DNA from: Vitellaria paradoxa
Lineage: Eukaryota > Streptophyta > Magnoliopsida > Ericales > Sapotaceae
Direction of reading: 5' to 3'
DNA: 64,000 nt
Assembly: GCA_019916065.1 (NCBI GenBank)
Contig: CM034240.1
Span: 47,540,238 to 47,604,237, forward strand
The first letter of the stretch is position 1. The number at the start of each line of letters is the position of its first letter. A program made the translations under genes and the position numbers. This document shows positions 12,426 to 25,500 of the stretch, one piece after another. The notes under the pieces are model-generated. The model saw nothing but the letters and a program-made list of their open reading frames with translations, did no database searches and was not told the origin of the DNA.

Positions 12426-15400
12426 TGGTGCAAGAATTGGGTATAGGTACTCCATATTGGATTCCATGTGGCTTACAGGTAATATGTGACTCTCAAAATA
12501 AACACTAATGGCAACCAAGGCTAGAAAAAAGTTGTTTCAAATCTAGGTGCTTAGAAGGAAGACCCTTGAAAAAAGACACTCTCACTAGAATCTCCTTTCT
12601 CGTCGGTAAGCTACTCCATATTCAAGGAGGAGTTCCACCTTTGAAACTAAGTTTGCAATAACTTAAACAATACTCCCTCACTAGAGCTCCCCGCTGTCCA
12701 TCAATAACACCTCATGCATGCAAACCCCCACTTGGTAGTGAGATCATGCATGTAGGGAGGCTAACGTAGGCTATCAAATCCATCATGTCTATCTACTTTG
12801 AAGGAGTTTGTGGGCAAAACTTGGTGTGAGTTGCTTTGCCCTTTTGAATCACTCTAGCCAATAAGGAACCTCTCCAAGGCCACCACTGAGGGACCCCTTC
12901 TTATATGATTCAACAAGACCCTCTACCTTATGAGCCACTTAGTCGTCACTCCTTCCAAAAAAGGATGTCCAAGGAGAGACGAAGTCCAAGCTCCAATTGC
13001 TTTGGGGAAGACTCATTCAAGAATATCAAAAGGGATTAGCTAGGAGGTTACTTGGAAATAGTCTCTCTAGTAACTAGAGGTAGATTGTGTACATTACCCT
13101 TTCCCAAACCCCGCATAAGCAGGAGCCTCATGCACTATGTCGCCCATATTAGTGGCTTGGAGTTGGAGGTTAGATCAAAGGGACTATTGAGGCACTAGTC
13201 TCCCTTCCATGGGAGGCTATTGCTCATCCTACTAAGAAAAATAGATTCCGTCACCGAGTTGCCCAACAATGTGGGGCCACATTGGTGTTGTACTGCAACA
13301 CCAAAGTGTCGCCCCTATCCTTGTTGGTCCACCGCTAGCTTATGGTTTGGGCCTAGCGGACTTATGATCTGTGGCCGACAATGAAGACCTACTTCCCCCC
13401 CCCCAACCTCTATAACTAACCAATAGAGTTCATGTACTCAATGACTAATAGCTCTCACCTCTCTCTTGCCTGCTCTCTCTCTCTCTCTCTCTCACAATTG
13501 CTTTGCTAGTCCCTCGCCACTATAGTGACTATCTCCTTTCTAGAAAACTCTCAACAAGACTCACTTGCAAGGCCACCCCCCCCCCCCCCACACACACACA
13601 CACACAGAAAGGAGGAAATTTAAGAATCAAATTCCTCATTTGTTTGACAATAAAGAAGTGGAAAATATGTAGTCTTGTAGCCAAGAAAGAATCTTAACAA
13701 AGAAATAGCAACTCAATGACAAGAGTAGCAAAAAGGCACTAGAGGCTTAAATCTGAAATCCTAGATAGTATTAGTAATTGCTTTTGAGGAAATTTCTAGG
13801 GAACTTAGAAGTTCTATGTTGTTTTAGCGTCTTGCCAACTTTAATAACAAACTTTTAAGTAGGAAAGCTTCCACGTTGTTGAAAGTTTTGTGTATCTAAC
13901 TTGACAGCAAGTATGCATGCACAAGAGTCTTATGAAATTCTAAATAAAGTAAAAAGAAAAGAAGGCTCCTGAGCTGACAAAAGAGAGGTTTATGCTCCAG
14001 GCAAGGTATACATAAAAGTGGCCTTCCTACATATGCAATTCTATGGAAATAAAAAACAGATACTTAAGGGAAGCAAAGATTTGTCATGTCAATAAGTTCA
14101 TATGGCAAGAAGAAGAACGAAAACTGTTATAGAAATAGGTCAAGATCTGCATGTCTGCAAGATAAGTGTACATCCAATATATTTGTTTCCTTGAATCGGA
14201 CTTACCCATCAACAAGTGCAACAAGTTTCGGATACAATTGATCATCACGTAAACGATTTATTTCCAACACAGTAGAATCCAGGGACTGCATGTCAACAAT
14301 GTATCTTGTATGCAGATGACTTACTGCTGCTTTTGTTTTCTCTATTGATTCAGTACTGGCACCATTTTTTTTCTTTAGCTTATTCAGTGAAGCAATCTTT
14401 CGCTGATATTCAAGCTTCATCTGCTCCCCAGCCTGTTGACAATCAATTGGCACACAACTTTAATTAAGGCTTTTCTATTGTTATTATTGAACACGAAATG
14501 TACATGAAGGAAATAGACGAGATTTACAAATAAGAACTACCAATCTATTTATCAGTCTCTAGACTTTTTTGTTCATAATTAACTTTTGGAATAAACTTCA
14601 TTAACAGGCTTTCAACCTGCACAAATAATATGATTATCAAAGTGCTTTCCTCCCTTTATTGGTATTATCTTCCCTCTCGTCAAAAATAAAATAAAAATCA
14701 AATCTTCTCCCTCTTTGTCTCTCTCTATCCCCTTTTCTCCTTCTTTACTTATGTCCCTCTTCTTCTCTTGAGAATGAGAAGCTAGGAAAATGCAAAGTGC
14801 TCCCATTTTCATGTCATTCCTTTCTCCTTTTTCAGTTCTCATCATCTCTGTCTTCATATCTGGAAAGAAAATAAATGATGAGTTTGGCTAAATTCTCATG
14901 ACATCTAGGTGAGGTAGCAGAGTCATTTTTTTTGTCATTTTTTTTATTACTTGAACTTTTAACTCCAAAAGTTGAATCAGAAAAAAATCTAATTGAAGTT
15001 GAAAAGTAACTCTGAATCTCAATTTCTTCAATACTGCCCTTTATTAGTTCCTCCTCCAAGTGATTGAAAATGGAAGGATATTCAAGACACAACTAATCCC
15101 TCATTACGAAATGTTGATGGACATCATTTGTTGAACATTTGCTAGCTAAATTCATAGGCATATTCTTTAGTCTTTTTGTATTGAGTGGCATCCTCTTGAT
15201 GCAATTTTAATAAAGTTAATCAATTATCAAGAAACAAAATGAAAAATTGATGGGTATAATTAACACCACTGATTTTCCTGTCTGTGGTATTTACTGGTTA
15301 ATAAATTGTGATTGAAGAGATTGATTAATTTTAGTCAAAGATTTGGGAATTCCTTCTACGCCATCATTCATGTATTATTGTTCTGTTCAGGCAAGCCCTG

Positions 15401-18400
15401 CCCCTCAAAACAAATGTGTTTACTGATTGGGGTTTTCTGTTTTTGTTTTTTTTTTCCCAGTTTTATAAGAAAGACAGAAAGAAAGAGAAAAGAAAATACA
15501 AACTAAGTTCTTATTTCTGTTTCACAAATGAAAAAATAATAAAATAAAATAAAATAATAATAATAAATAAATAAATAAAAGAAAAAAAGAACGAATTGCA
15601 AAGCTACCAGGTAATTTTACTGAACGGGATTCAAAATGCTTTTGTTAGGGCTATCAATTCTAACTAAAATGTATAGATGTAGCCTAGCCTACAAACTAAT
15701 ATATATGATTAAGCTACATGCAAGCACTCTTAAAATCAAGATTGGGTGTAAGAGAATACTATGTAACACGTAAGGCTCCATTTAGATAGGGTGTAAGAGA
15801 GAGAAAAGATGGGAAATGATGGTTGAAAGTGAGAGAAATTGTGAAAATTAATATTTTCTTCTATTTGGTTTCTTGTAAAGACAGAGGTCAGAAAATGAGA
15901 AGAAAATGCCCTTTTCTAGTTTGATTCCAGAAAGAATTAGGAAATAAAATGTAGGATAACTATTATAGTGAAAAGAGGAAAGAAATAGAAAAGAAAACAA
16001 GGATAAAATGAGAAGAAAAATAAATTTCCCTTCTTCTTTTCAATTTCTTTTCTATTCATTCTACTGATTTAAGGGACCAAAGTCCGAACATGGGAGGATA
16101 AAAAATTCCCTTCTTTTCCAATTCCCTTTCAGTTCCAAACAAAGCCTAAATAAATTGCTAATGAATTTTTTAAGTGAGACTATTGCACTGTTGGCCATTT
16201 TAAGAATTTAGTTGATTAGTGCTTTAAAAGTAGAAACATGAAAAGCCAAAGAATCAAAGAAAATGAATCAAAGTCCCGCTGAAGCTAAGGCTCGACTTGT
16301 CAAAAGGACAGAAAAAAATCTGAATCATGATTGATCAATGAAAAAGAAAAATATTAGGTGAATAAAATTTCAGAATGGAATTGAATGAAATGCTAGAATA
16401 ACCTTCACTTCATCATAAAGCTTTTTCTCCCATGCAAGCATCTTATCAAGCACTGTTGCATGTGTTTCATGCTCTTCTGAATCAAAGTCATCTATCCCAT
16501 CATCAGCATTGGGTATACCTCTGAAAGACCTATTCCAAGTAATGACTTTCATAACCCTTGCAGAATGATCAATGTGTCCTACAAAACAAAGACCACATTA
16601 ATTAAACTGTTACCAGGAAGAATCAATCAATTGTGTAAATATGTTACAACAACAGCAGTATCGGAACAGTGACCAAAAGTTTCCCTAAGATGTACCGAAT
16701 GCCTTGTTCCAGAAAACTCCCACCAAATAGTGGGTTAAATAAATATTTCCTATGACAACATTATGACAAAATGCCCTTGCAATCATATACCATATAACAA
16801 GGCAGACGAAAACATTAGTAGCATACCAAAAAAACTTGTAATTCATTTAATAGAACAAATAAAGTAAGTGCCCATTGTAAATACTATGACTTGAAAATGA
16901 GGAAACATGCGAAATATAACCACGGTCAACCAAGACATTAAACACAGTATTACCAAAACGACAACATATTTGCATCTAGTGTCCAAGACCCGTTGTTAAT
17001 AATATACAAAAATAAAATATCCAAGACGCGTTGCTAATAAAATACAAAAATTAAATATTTTGGTCATGGATAAACATTTCCTTTCAAAATAGGTCTATGA
17101 AATGCCAATATATCATTCCTGCAAATTACTCCCACAAATTACAGGGCTGAGAAAACTCTAGCATTTGTGCCAAGCCAACTTGAATTCATTTGTCACTGCA
17201 AACAAAATTTAGTTCCTCTCATAAATAATCCAATGTGAAAGTCAAGAAACTCGTGCAATCTAACTCGTATGTTCTCAACTTTCCATCTTCGAGATAATCA
17301 AAGACGCAATTATTAGTGATTCAGAAAGAAACTTTCACAGCATCATGTTCATTTCTTCAAATAATGCAGTATCAAACCTCAAAGGACTAGAATGAATTAT
17401 TACCAACACTTCAAATATCAGAAAACTCAAATTCTCAAGTGCTAAAATATCATTTTAAAAAAATACATGAGCAGATAAGGATTAAAGCATAATACCTCGG
17501 TTATCCGCAAAATTTGAATGGTAATGCAACCGATTTGCTTCAAGCATCTTTGAAACCTCATGAGCACTCTCTGAGGCCTTTAGAAAACAATCGTCAAGGT
17601 CATTAAATATCTGCAACAAATTAACGCTCGAGGAACCCTTGCTCCCTCGCTTTCCATCTGCTGAAGGCCCCTGCTTCACTTTCTTCACCACCTTGGGTGC
17701 CGGCGGCGGTGGTGGCGTCTCAGCCACCTTCTCAGTCATCTCAGCAGGCTCAACCTTCACGCTCCTCCTCCCTCCGCCATCACCGCCATCAACAACTTCA
17801 ACTTTCTTAGCTTGTTCCTCGTTTATCTTCCTTTCCATCTCCTCCCTCTCAATCCTACCCACGTCCGCTTCAGCCAGGCTCGGCCCAGGCACGTTCTCCA
17901 TGGATGGGAAGAAAAAATCCCAACTCATGTTATCTTTCGAGGGCGGGGGTGGAGGCGGTGGCGCCCGATCAGTTTGCGGCATAACCTGCGACGGCGGCGG
18001 CGGCGGCGGCGGGGCTAAACCCTCATCTTCTACCACTCTGGCGGAGGCACCACTCCTACTCCCACCGCCACCGCTACTCCTAGAACTTCTGTGCTTCAAG
18101 CTGTGACTCTCGTTCTCGACTTCTTCTTCGTTCTCCTCTTCAATTATAGGGTCCGAGTGCTTGAAGTCAGGCTTGTGGACAGATATTTCGGGCATGCTGA
18201 CGGCGCGTTGGAGAGGAGGAGGAGGGGGTGGGGGCGGAGGAGGAAGGTTCTCATAGTGGGATTGGACAGCGGATGGAAGGGCGGGGCGGGTCGTGGGAGC
18301 TATATGGGGGTGTTGAACCTCGCCGTGGGCGTAGTCACTGAGAGCGGCGCCGGTGTTCTTGAGGGCCATGGCATAGGCGGAGTGCGCCGCCGCGAAGGCG

Positions 18401-18495
18401 TTTCGGACCACCATGGCTCTCTTCATGAAGAGCTTTCGCTCCTTGCATCGAAGCACAGCTTCTTCGTTGTCGATCTTTGATTGCGTACAGCCCAT
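9940..18495 (-). CDS. DUF630/DUF632 protein (NRG2/REL2-type family), four exons
   Basis: The exons are 17496-18495, 16403-16578, 14206-14432 and 9940-10732, joined in frame to give 731 residues. The start is MGCTQSK, an N-myristoylation signal (Gly2) with Cys3 for palmitoylation, so plasma-membrane attachment is likely. DUF630 covers residues 1-60. Residues about 60-290 are disordered, with four or more proline runs and acidic stretches. DUF632 begins near NLLQIFNDLDD and runs through exons 2-4, largely helical (e.g. WNRSFRGIPNADDG, LDKMLAWEKKLYDEVK). The N-terminus matches the At1g21740/At1g77500 type I remember. Family members include Arabidopsis NRG2 (nitrate signalling) and rice REL2 (leaf rolling); older annotations as bZIP factors are misleading because no basic-zipper region is seen. 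The first ATG upstream of MGC is not in frame. Intron 3 (10733-14205) is 3.5 kb. Confidence 0.93.
10733..14205 (-). other. Intron 3 of the DUF632 gene
   Basis: A 3473-base intron with donor GG|GTAAGT and acceptor GGCAG|GATGGC. It holds AG-rich low-complexity DNA (10808-10864), an AT microsatellite (12400-12426), a C-run plus CA repeat (13576-13606) and a CT run (13474-13494). A stretch of more balanced composition at 12540-13460 has no open frame of note and may be an old repeat. Nothing in it looks like a missed exon. Confidence 0.6.
14433..16402 (-). other. Intron 2 of the DUF632 gene
   Basis: Donor AAG|GTTATT and acceptor CAACAG|GCTGGG. The notable content is a TAA-flanked MITE at 15774-16146 and an A-rich run (15538-15590). 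Open frames at 14612-15092 have no recognisable protein and look incidental. Confidence 0.6.
15774..16146. mobile_element. Tourist-like MITE in DUF632 intron 2
   Basis: TAA lies on both sides. The ends GGCTCCATTTAGATAGG and CAGTTCCAAACAAAGCC are imperfect inverted repeats. The left half is GA-rich and the right half is CT-rich. There is no coding capacity. Confidence 0.6.
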
Positions 18496-19424
18496 TGGAG
18501 GCTCACACACTAATCAATTGGGTTGGGTTCTGAATTTGGGAAATTCTCGATCCGATCGATCGGCGAGAGAATTATATACAAATTCTATACAGAGAGGGAA
18601 GGAGAATTCGGATTTGAATCAGAGCTCTGTACACACAGAGAAAGGACAAAGGGAATAGGTGAATTGCTTTCGGTTGGGGAAGAAAAGTGAGAATTGTCTG
18701 CTGAGCGTAGTAAATCTTGGGAGGAGGAGAGGTGAGACGGCGTCGTTGAAGGGTTCAAAGGTTTGCAACGTCGTCGTAGTTTTGCATTTTACCTTGCCGG
18801 ATTCCCACTTAAATTACCTGGCAAAGTGAAGAGAACAGAGTACGAAAAAAGGGTGCCTGGGAGGAAGATATTTTTGAGAAGAATAAGAATGAATCAGCAA
18901 AAAGCCAAACCACGCTGTTAGAGTGGGGATTATCATCGATGGGTGCGTGTAAGTTCAATGATTGGTTGTACTTGATGGACGGTCGTGATTAACTCTCCGG
19001 GCATTATAAATAGTAATTGATAAGGCTGACAGTACGGTTTCTTATGATTATTATTTTTTTGGGATATGGCGGCAACAACTAGACAGCGTGGAATCATGTC
19101 CAAAAGATGGAGTGGCTCCGCGCCTTTCATCTTCCCGATCCCATACGTAGGTTTTCTCCATTTTACAAAAGAAGCGTTTGTTACGGTAAGAAGTGTGAAA
19201 AATTGATAGAAGTTATAAATTTATAATTCATATAGTAAAATAAAAAGTAATTGATTTTTAAAAATTTTTTTATAATTTTTTTGATAAATTTTAAAGTTTC
19301 AAATGGAGTTTAAAGATGTTAAAATTTAAAATTTTTTTATGTTTTATATATTATACAAATTACAACACAATAATTTTTATTAATTTTTTTGGTAAATTAC
19401 ACCTAGACTTTCTTAATATTCGAG

Positions 19425-19817
19425 AGCGATTGTTTAAGGAATAAAGATGTGGGATTGGATGAGTAATCCATGAATCCCACGGATTGGAAGAATAATGAAG
19501 TGTTTGTTTAATATCCGTGGGCCCCACGGATTGGATAAATAAATAAAGAATCTGTGGGATAAATTATCCCATAGGGGGTGTGGGATGAGTTATCCCCCCT
19601 CTCCGGATTACTTCCCTCCAAAATCTAAAGGTCTAAAATTATTTCCTATCATATCACATATCAAATCACATCTTTTATCCCACTTTATATTCCACCAACC
19701 AAACACCAAAAAAATAATTTCACATAAAAAATTAATCTCATCTTTTATCCAATCTCATCAGTGGGTCTCACGGTATTACTTATCCCCCATCATCTAATCC
19801 CTCAAACAAACGCAGCC
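19425..19817. mobile_element. MITE nested in the left TIR of the Mutator-like element
   Basis: It lies between TTCGAG and TTTGAG, where the uninterrupted right TIR reads TTTGAG once, so those six bases are a target duplication. Its ends AGCGATTGTTTAAGGAATAA and (reverse complement) GGCTGCGTTTGTTTGAGG are inverted repeats. The inside is rich in GTGGGATTGGAT and its complement. Confidence 0.65.
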
Positions 19818-20838
19818 TTTGAGTAATTACACCTAGACTACCTCAACATTTAAAATTTACAATTAGCCCTTATTTTGAAATGTTACTAACTCTCGATCTT
19901 CCTCCATTAGTATTCCGTTATGGTTTCGATTAAATTGATGATGTCAGCCAAAATTTTTTTCAACATACCAACTTTACCCCCTCTCTCCTTTTATTATTTT
20001 AATAATAATTATTATTGAAAATTATTTTTCTCTTCTCACTTCCCCCTCTCTCCACTTTCTGTGCTTTCGCCTCTGACAATGATGACTGCTTCACTTGACT
20101 GCCCGACCCATTAGTTCACCTCATCTTCAACTACATCGCACGGTGTCGAAACCTTGATTCGTTGTTGCGTCATTTCTAAACGTTTTTAACTTATTTGTTC
20201 CTCAAGTTGATACCCTTCTTCTCAAGGTTTCCAATGCCAAGCTCGATGGCAGTAACTCCATCTTCCTTATCATTTTCAAATCCATCTTTTGATCTTCAAG
20301 TTGCTTTACGATCTGATTTTGCTCAAGCTGTTTCAAGACACGATCAGTCCTCGAAGTTCCCAATCCAAACCCACCACAGGTTCGATTGGATCCAAGAGTT
20401 GGAGATTCAGCTACATCTGTTGATCCGAAGTTAGAGATAGGGGGCTATACTCAGTTGGATGACAAAGTTATGTCCAGCATCTAACGGTCCTGATTGTTGT
20501 TGTAGTAAGAAAATTTGGTGTTGGTTGAATCACATCAAGGAAATTGCAAGTTCTCGTCGTGCTCTGTGAATTAGGGTTTGATCTATTGATAAGCTAATTG
20601 GTTTTGCATATTCTAACACAAAAAAATAAATAAATAAAATAAAAAATTCAAGGTTCCGTCAACAGGAGAGTGAAAATTGAGTTCAAAAGTTATGGGTTTT
20701 TTTTTTTTTTTTTTAACAATTTGCTGAACTGGATTTGGGTTCGTTGGAGTTTATGAGATTAGTAGGAATTGAATTGGAGTTCTTGGAAAATCAGAAACAC
20801 ATTTTCTATAAACATTGAATGAAGAGTGGAAGGTCATT

Positions 20839-20843
<5 letters not shown>

Positions 20844-20870
<27 letters not shown>
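20844..20870. repeat. TA microsatellite
   Basis: About 13 TA units inside the Mutator-like element. Confidence 0.9.
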
Positions 20871-20873
<3 letters not shown>

Positions 20874-22588
20874 ATTATTATTATTTTAAGAGTAGTTTTA
20901 ATTTTAATAAAATAAATATTTTAATATGTACTTATTATTAATTTTTATTTTTTAAAAAATAAATATTCTAATATGTAATTGTTATTAATTTTAATTTTAC
21001 TAAAACAAATTATTTTAACACGTAATTATTATTTATTAATAAATAATTTTAATTTAATAAAAATAAATTTTGTTAATCATGAATATTATTTTAACTTTAA
21101 TAAAATAAATTAATATAATTTTATAAAATAAAAGCGTGGGAAGAGAGTGATTTTGAGCTACACGTTGAAAAAAGAAAAAGGAAGGACAAGCCAAGAGCAT
21201 AATTGTCTTTTAATTAAAATTTTAACGGAGCTAGTTATAAAAGTAATGGAGGGAGTTAGAAGTTAGCAACATTTCAAAATAAAGGAATAACTGTAAATTT
21301 TAAATATTGAGGGATATAAGTGTAATTACTCAAATATTAAAGGGATCTAGGTATAATTTATCCTAATTTTTATTATTTTAAAACGCACTTTTATTTTTTT
21401 AAAAATTAAATAAGAAAATAATTTTTAGTAAAAATATTCATTTTCAGGAGTTTAATTTCTAAAATGTTAAAAAATTAAATTTTAAAAATTAAAATTTTAG
21501 ATTTACCAACTTTTGAGAAAATATTCTAAATATTAGTCGTTGGTAAAAGTATTTCACTTCCATTAGCTAAATTTCCGAAACACTAAAAAAGTGAATTTTA
21601 GAAATTAAAATTTCAAATCCATGAACCTTTACTTTCTTTGGAAAAGTGGAAGAATAAGCCTATTTGCAGTCCACAATAAGCCTCTTATACTCCATTTTAC
21701 TTTTCCATTTAAATAAAATTATACAATGTCTATCTTTATTTTCACATATATTTTACATATTTAAAATGTCATAAAAACTTTTATACAAAAACTCAATTTA
21801 AAATAGATTATATTGTCATAAATACTTTTATTTTATAATAGAAATTATTTTTTTTAAATATATAAAAAAATGCAAACTTAACTAATTTTCTTAAATATTC
21901 TGATAAATGGGCAAAAAATTATAATTTATTTTTTTTTTTAAATTCACTTGTGCATTTGAATTATCTTATTATGGTAAAATTTTCTAATTCTAGATTTTTT
22001 TAGATAATATTTGTTATTATAAAAAATTAATTTATTTTTGAAAAGAGATATAATTTGTTTGATAAATCTATCTGTAAACTTAAAGATTAATTCAATTCAT
22101 TGATTTCTTTAATTAGATAATTTTTTTATAGTTTTAGTTATTTATTTTTTATACATGAATGATAAAAAAAAAAAAAAGAAATTCTATTTTGAATTTTCGA
22201 TTGGTGAGAAAAATTAGTAAGAGTTAGGACAATTAAAAATTTAAAATCATAAATCATTTTATTTTCATGTTTACAGTTTTGATGTAAGAAAAAAAAATAT
22301 TTTAAAAGATTAAAATAAATTTTATTTTCATTTACATTTTTAAAAATCACGTAAAAACAAGTTGCTTGTAGGATCTGTAGAATTTTAGAAAATGTCCTTT
22401 GAAAGAGAGCTTTTTTAAAAACGTTTTTCAAATGATGCTTTCAGAGAGAGTCTATGAAAGACAATTTCTCAAAGCACCCTTCAAAGAGAATTTTCTAAAT
22501 TGACAATATTTTGACTAATACTGAAAAAACATTAATAATTTTCAAAATATTAATTAAATTATCAGCACAGTTAAAAAAAAAAAAAAAA

Positions 22589-25500
22589 TCAACCGAACGA
22601 GGCTGGCAGCTTCTTGTACTTGATCTGCCAAATCTCCACATCACTTCCTCTCTCGTACTCTCTGATGTACCTTGGGATCTGCGTAAGATCCATGCACTTG
22701 CCAACAAAGCAAGGGGAAAATGATCCGGCTTTGAGGTCATCGCAATCTGCAACACGAATTGCAGAAACACATTACAAGCTCAAATGCAAGAACATTTCGC
22801 GAGAGAGAGAGTCTTTTCTTAGACAGCAGAATTTACCTTCATCCCTCAGATAACTTCGGAAGCGCGAATATCCATTTGCAACAACATTAAGATCATCAAC
22901 GGTGAAGTTGTAACGCTTTTCCAGTGCCAAGTATGCCACCTGAAATAGGAAAGGAGTAGCATGCGTTTAATTTCTATTGAGGAACTTCATTGGATTACAT
23001 CATATTCCCCTATCAGCGATCGCACTAGAATTGCATTAGGTCCAGGAAGGGTACCAGCGGGGTACTTAAAACCAAAGCCCAAAGGGTTCAGCTTTTCTAC
23101 CTTTCACAAATTAGGCAGAAAAGGATAAAAGGGGCTATTTGAACGTTTAATTTTTTATGATTTTTGGCTTTTTTTTTTTTTTTTTTTTTTTTGGTGGGTC
23201 AAAGGTTAGTAATTGAAAATTTTGGTGTATTTAGTAAAGTAAGTAACAATTTTTAGTAACTTTTAGCAACTTTTGGATACTTAGTAAAATTTTTAGCAAC
23301 TTCTTGTGTGTTCGGTAAAAATTTTAATAACTTTTGAGTTGAGCAAGTCACTGTAACTAAGCAAAAAAAGGATAAAAGTTGGTGTTTTGCCAAACTCCCA
23401 AAAAGTAAAAATTGGTTGTTTTATGCTACAAATTTGTCCACCAAACCAAACGGTTCCGAGTTCCATATGCCTAACTTGGATTTGGGTTTTTTTTCTACTT
23501 CTCTAGCTGATACCTTTTCTGGTCTCTGCATCATTATTGTCTCCAAAGTATTGAAGAATGCATCGGTCAGGTCATCGTTATAGATTACGTCAGCAGCCAC
23601 AATCAGAGAAGCTCTGCAGAACTCTTCAACTTCTGCCGAGGTCCAAGCATACCTGCACAACAAGGCCGCAAAAGTTCAATAATCTTTTCCACTGTATGGA
23701 CTAGTCCATATCTCTAAAAGGAACCGAGGAGAGGGAAATCACAAAAGAAATTAACTACGTATTATCGTCTGTACCCAAACAGTTCACCTATTCTGGAATG
23801 AAGAATTTTCTACCACTTTAGGGGGCCAGGAATCCTTCCAATCAAGTTCACGTACATAAACTGAAGCGGCCTGGGGGTCGAACATTTCAGAGTTGAGATG
23901 GACATTGTCGGCAGAGTTGTCAAGTACTTCATCGCCATGGTCTGTGTACGCAATGACAAAGGGCTTAACATATTATGGAGGCGTTTGAAGTGGCAAAAAG
24001 TTGATATGGCAAAAAGTTGATAGAAGTTGTAGTCTTGTAATTCGTACGGTAAGATAAAAAGTAAGTAACTTTTAGAGACTTTTGATTTATCCAAAATACA
24101 GGGTGGCATTTATTTTGGCAACTAAAAGATTACCATAAATCTGGTATTGTAAATGAACTACCAGAACAAGGATATCAAAGTAATGTAAAGCTATCGCCGT
24201 CAACATTTGTTGAAGCTGCATAATATAAAGATAATAAATGCAAAGCAATGATCACAAATTAAGATTATAAGAAAACCTAAACGCAAAAGAAAGCTGTACA
24301 TTGAAGTGAATTCAACATATAACAAATTATGGACTCCGGTGTATTAAATGTTTCATATAATGCGCGAAGACAACCTAAGAACCAAGGGACGAGGCTTTCT
24401 TGCCAAAAGAATTGCATGACAAATTAAGCATTGAGCGAAAAAGAGGCAACTTTAGACCTAAACTACACTCACCTCGTACCTGTCAGGAAGATGGTTTTAG
24501 CAACCCGTGAAAGTAATATACCAACCAAACCTGAGAATAGAGAATTAAATTGTGTCACTAATGGTGATCCTAAATGGAGGAATTCACAGTTTAGGAATTC
24601 ATTTTGATTTTTCTTAACCTTCAAGAAGGATCGAGTGGATTCTCGTACTTCTCAGTCAACAAAGTATTAGCTATTGTGCAATTAGGAAGGAGACATTTTT
24701 GTTAATAATTTTCGACATTTTGTTAAGATAGCATATTACAATGGAAACAAGCACTCTTAAATATGCACTAATAAACATCTTTACCTGTACCCGCACCAAG
24801 TTCTATTGCAACAATTCCATTGAATTCAGATGATGTAACCATCTTATGCAAAATAAAATCAGCCAGTATCAGTTCTGCTCTCCAAACCTGAAAGAAAATA
24901 AACACAAGTGACGGCCCAATAACCAAAATTAATGCATCACAGGAAACCGTTTAAGACACTGGATGCTGTGAGACCCACGACCAACCCAAAGTAAAGAAAC
25001 TAGGTTTATGCCAAAGGTTCTAGTTCTACAAGCACGATAGGACATTCCAAAACAAATGATTGGAGGGTTCCAAAAAATATATGATGGTTATTTCCTTAAA
25101 TAAGATATGGCTCTAGACAGATTCAAATGTAGGGAAAAGAAACTATGTATATCTAAATTCTGTTAAGGAACACGGATACAAGGGACTGTCAGAGTTGTAA
25201 ATAATCATAAGAAACCATTTGTTACCTGCAAACCAACCCTAGGAATTGATGAAGTTATATTATGCTGGATGGTAGCAACATAATTATCCTTATGGTGTCC
25301 TGCATGCAGAAATTATGTGGTTCTTTATGGTACCTTTTTCAATTAGAAAATCAAGTTATGTGTGAAAACATACTGCATAAAAATTACTTCCATTACAACA
25401 ACAACGGTGTTTTAAAACCTCCATAACACTAAGTTTGGCTTGGCCCAGTTCAAATTATGAAAGCCTCACCCACAAGCCAACTATACATAGGAAGATTACC

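Larger units (their letters stand above)
19391..21363. mobile_element. Mutator-like non-autonomous element with long TIRs
   Basis: The left end starts GGTAAATTACACCTAG and the right end, reverse complemented, starts GGATAAATTATACCTAG. Similarity continues inward for well over 100 bases (for example ATTTAAAATTTACA and TTTATTTTGAAATGTT on both arms). The flanks TAATTTTTTT (19381-19390) and TAATTTTTAT (21364-21373) differ by one base, consistent with a 9-10 bp target duplication. Long TIRs with that duplication length are typical of Mutator-like elements. No transposase is visible. The interior holds an open frame (about 20195-20434) that could be a captured gene fragment, but I do not recognise it. 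The left TIR is interrupted by a nested element at 19425-19817. Confidence 0.7.
18496..22588. other. Intergenic region between the DUF632 and METTL22 genes
   Basis: The first 600 bases are the likely leader and promoter of the DUF632 gene. A short MITE-like piece lies at about 19165-19310. A Mutator-like element with a nested MITE occupies 19391-21363. The remainder to 22588 is AT-rich, with no supported gene. Confidence 0.6.

Noticed and set aside
20195..20434. Open frame of 79 codons inside the Mutator-like element
   Set aside because: No recognisable domain, no splice support; kept only as a possible captured fragment, not as a gene.
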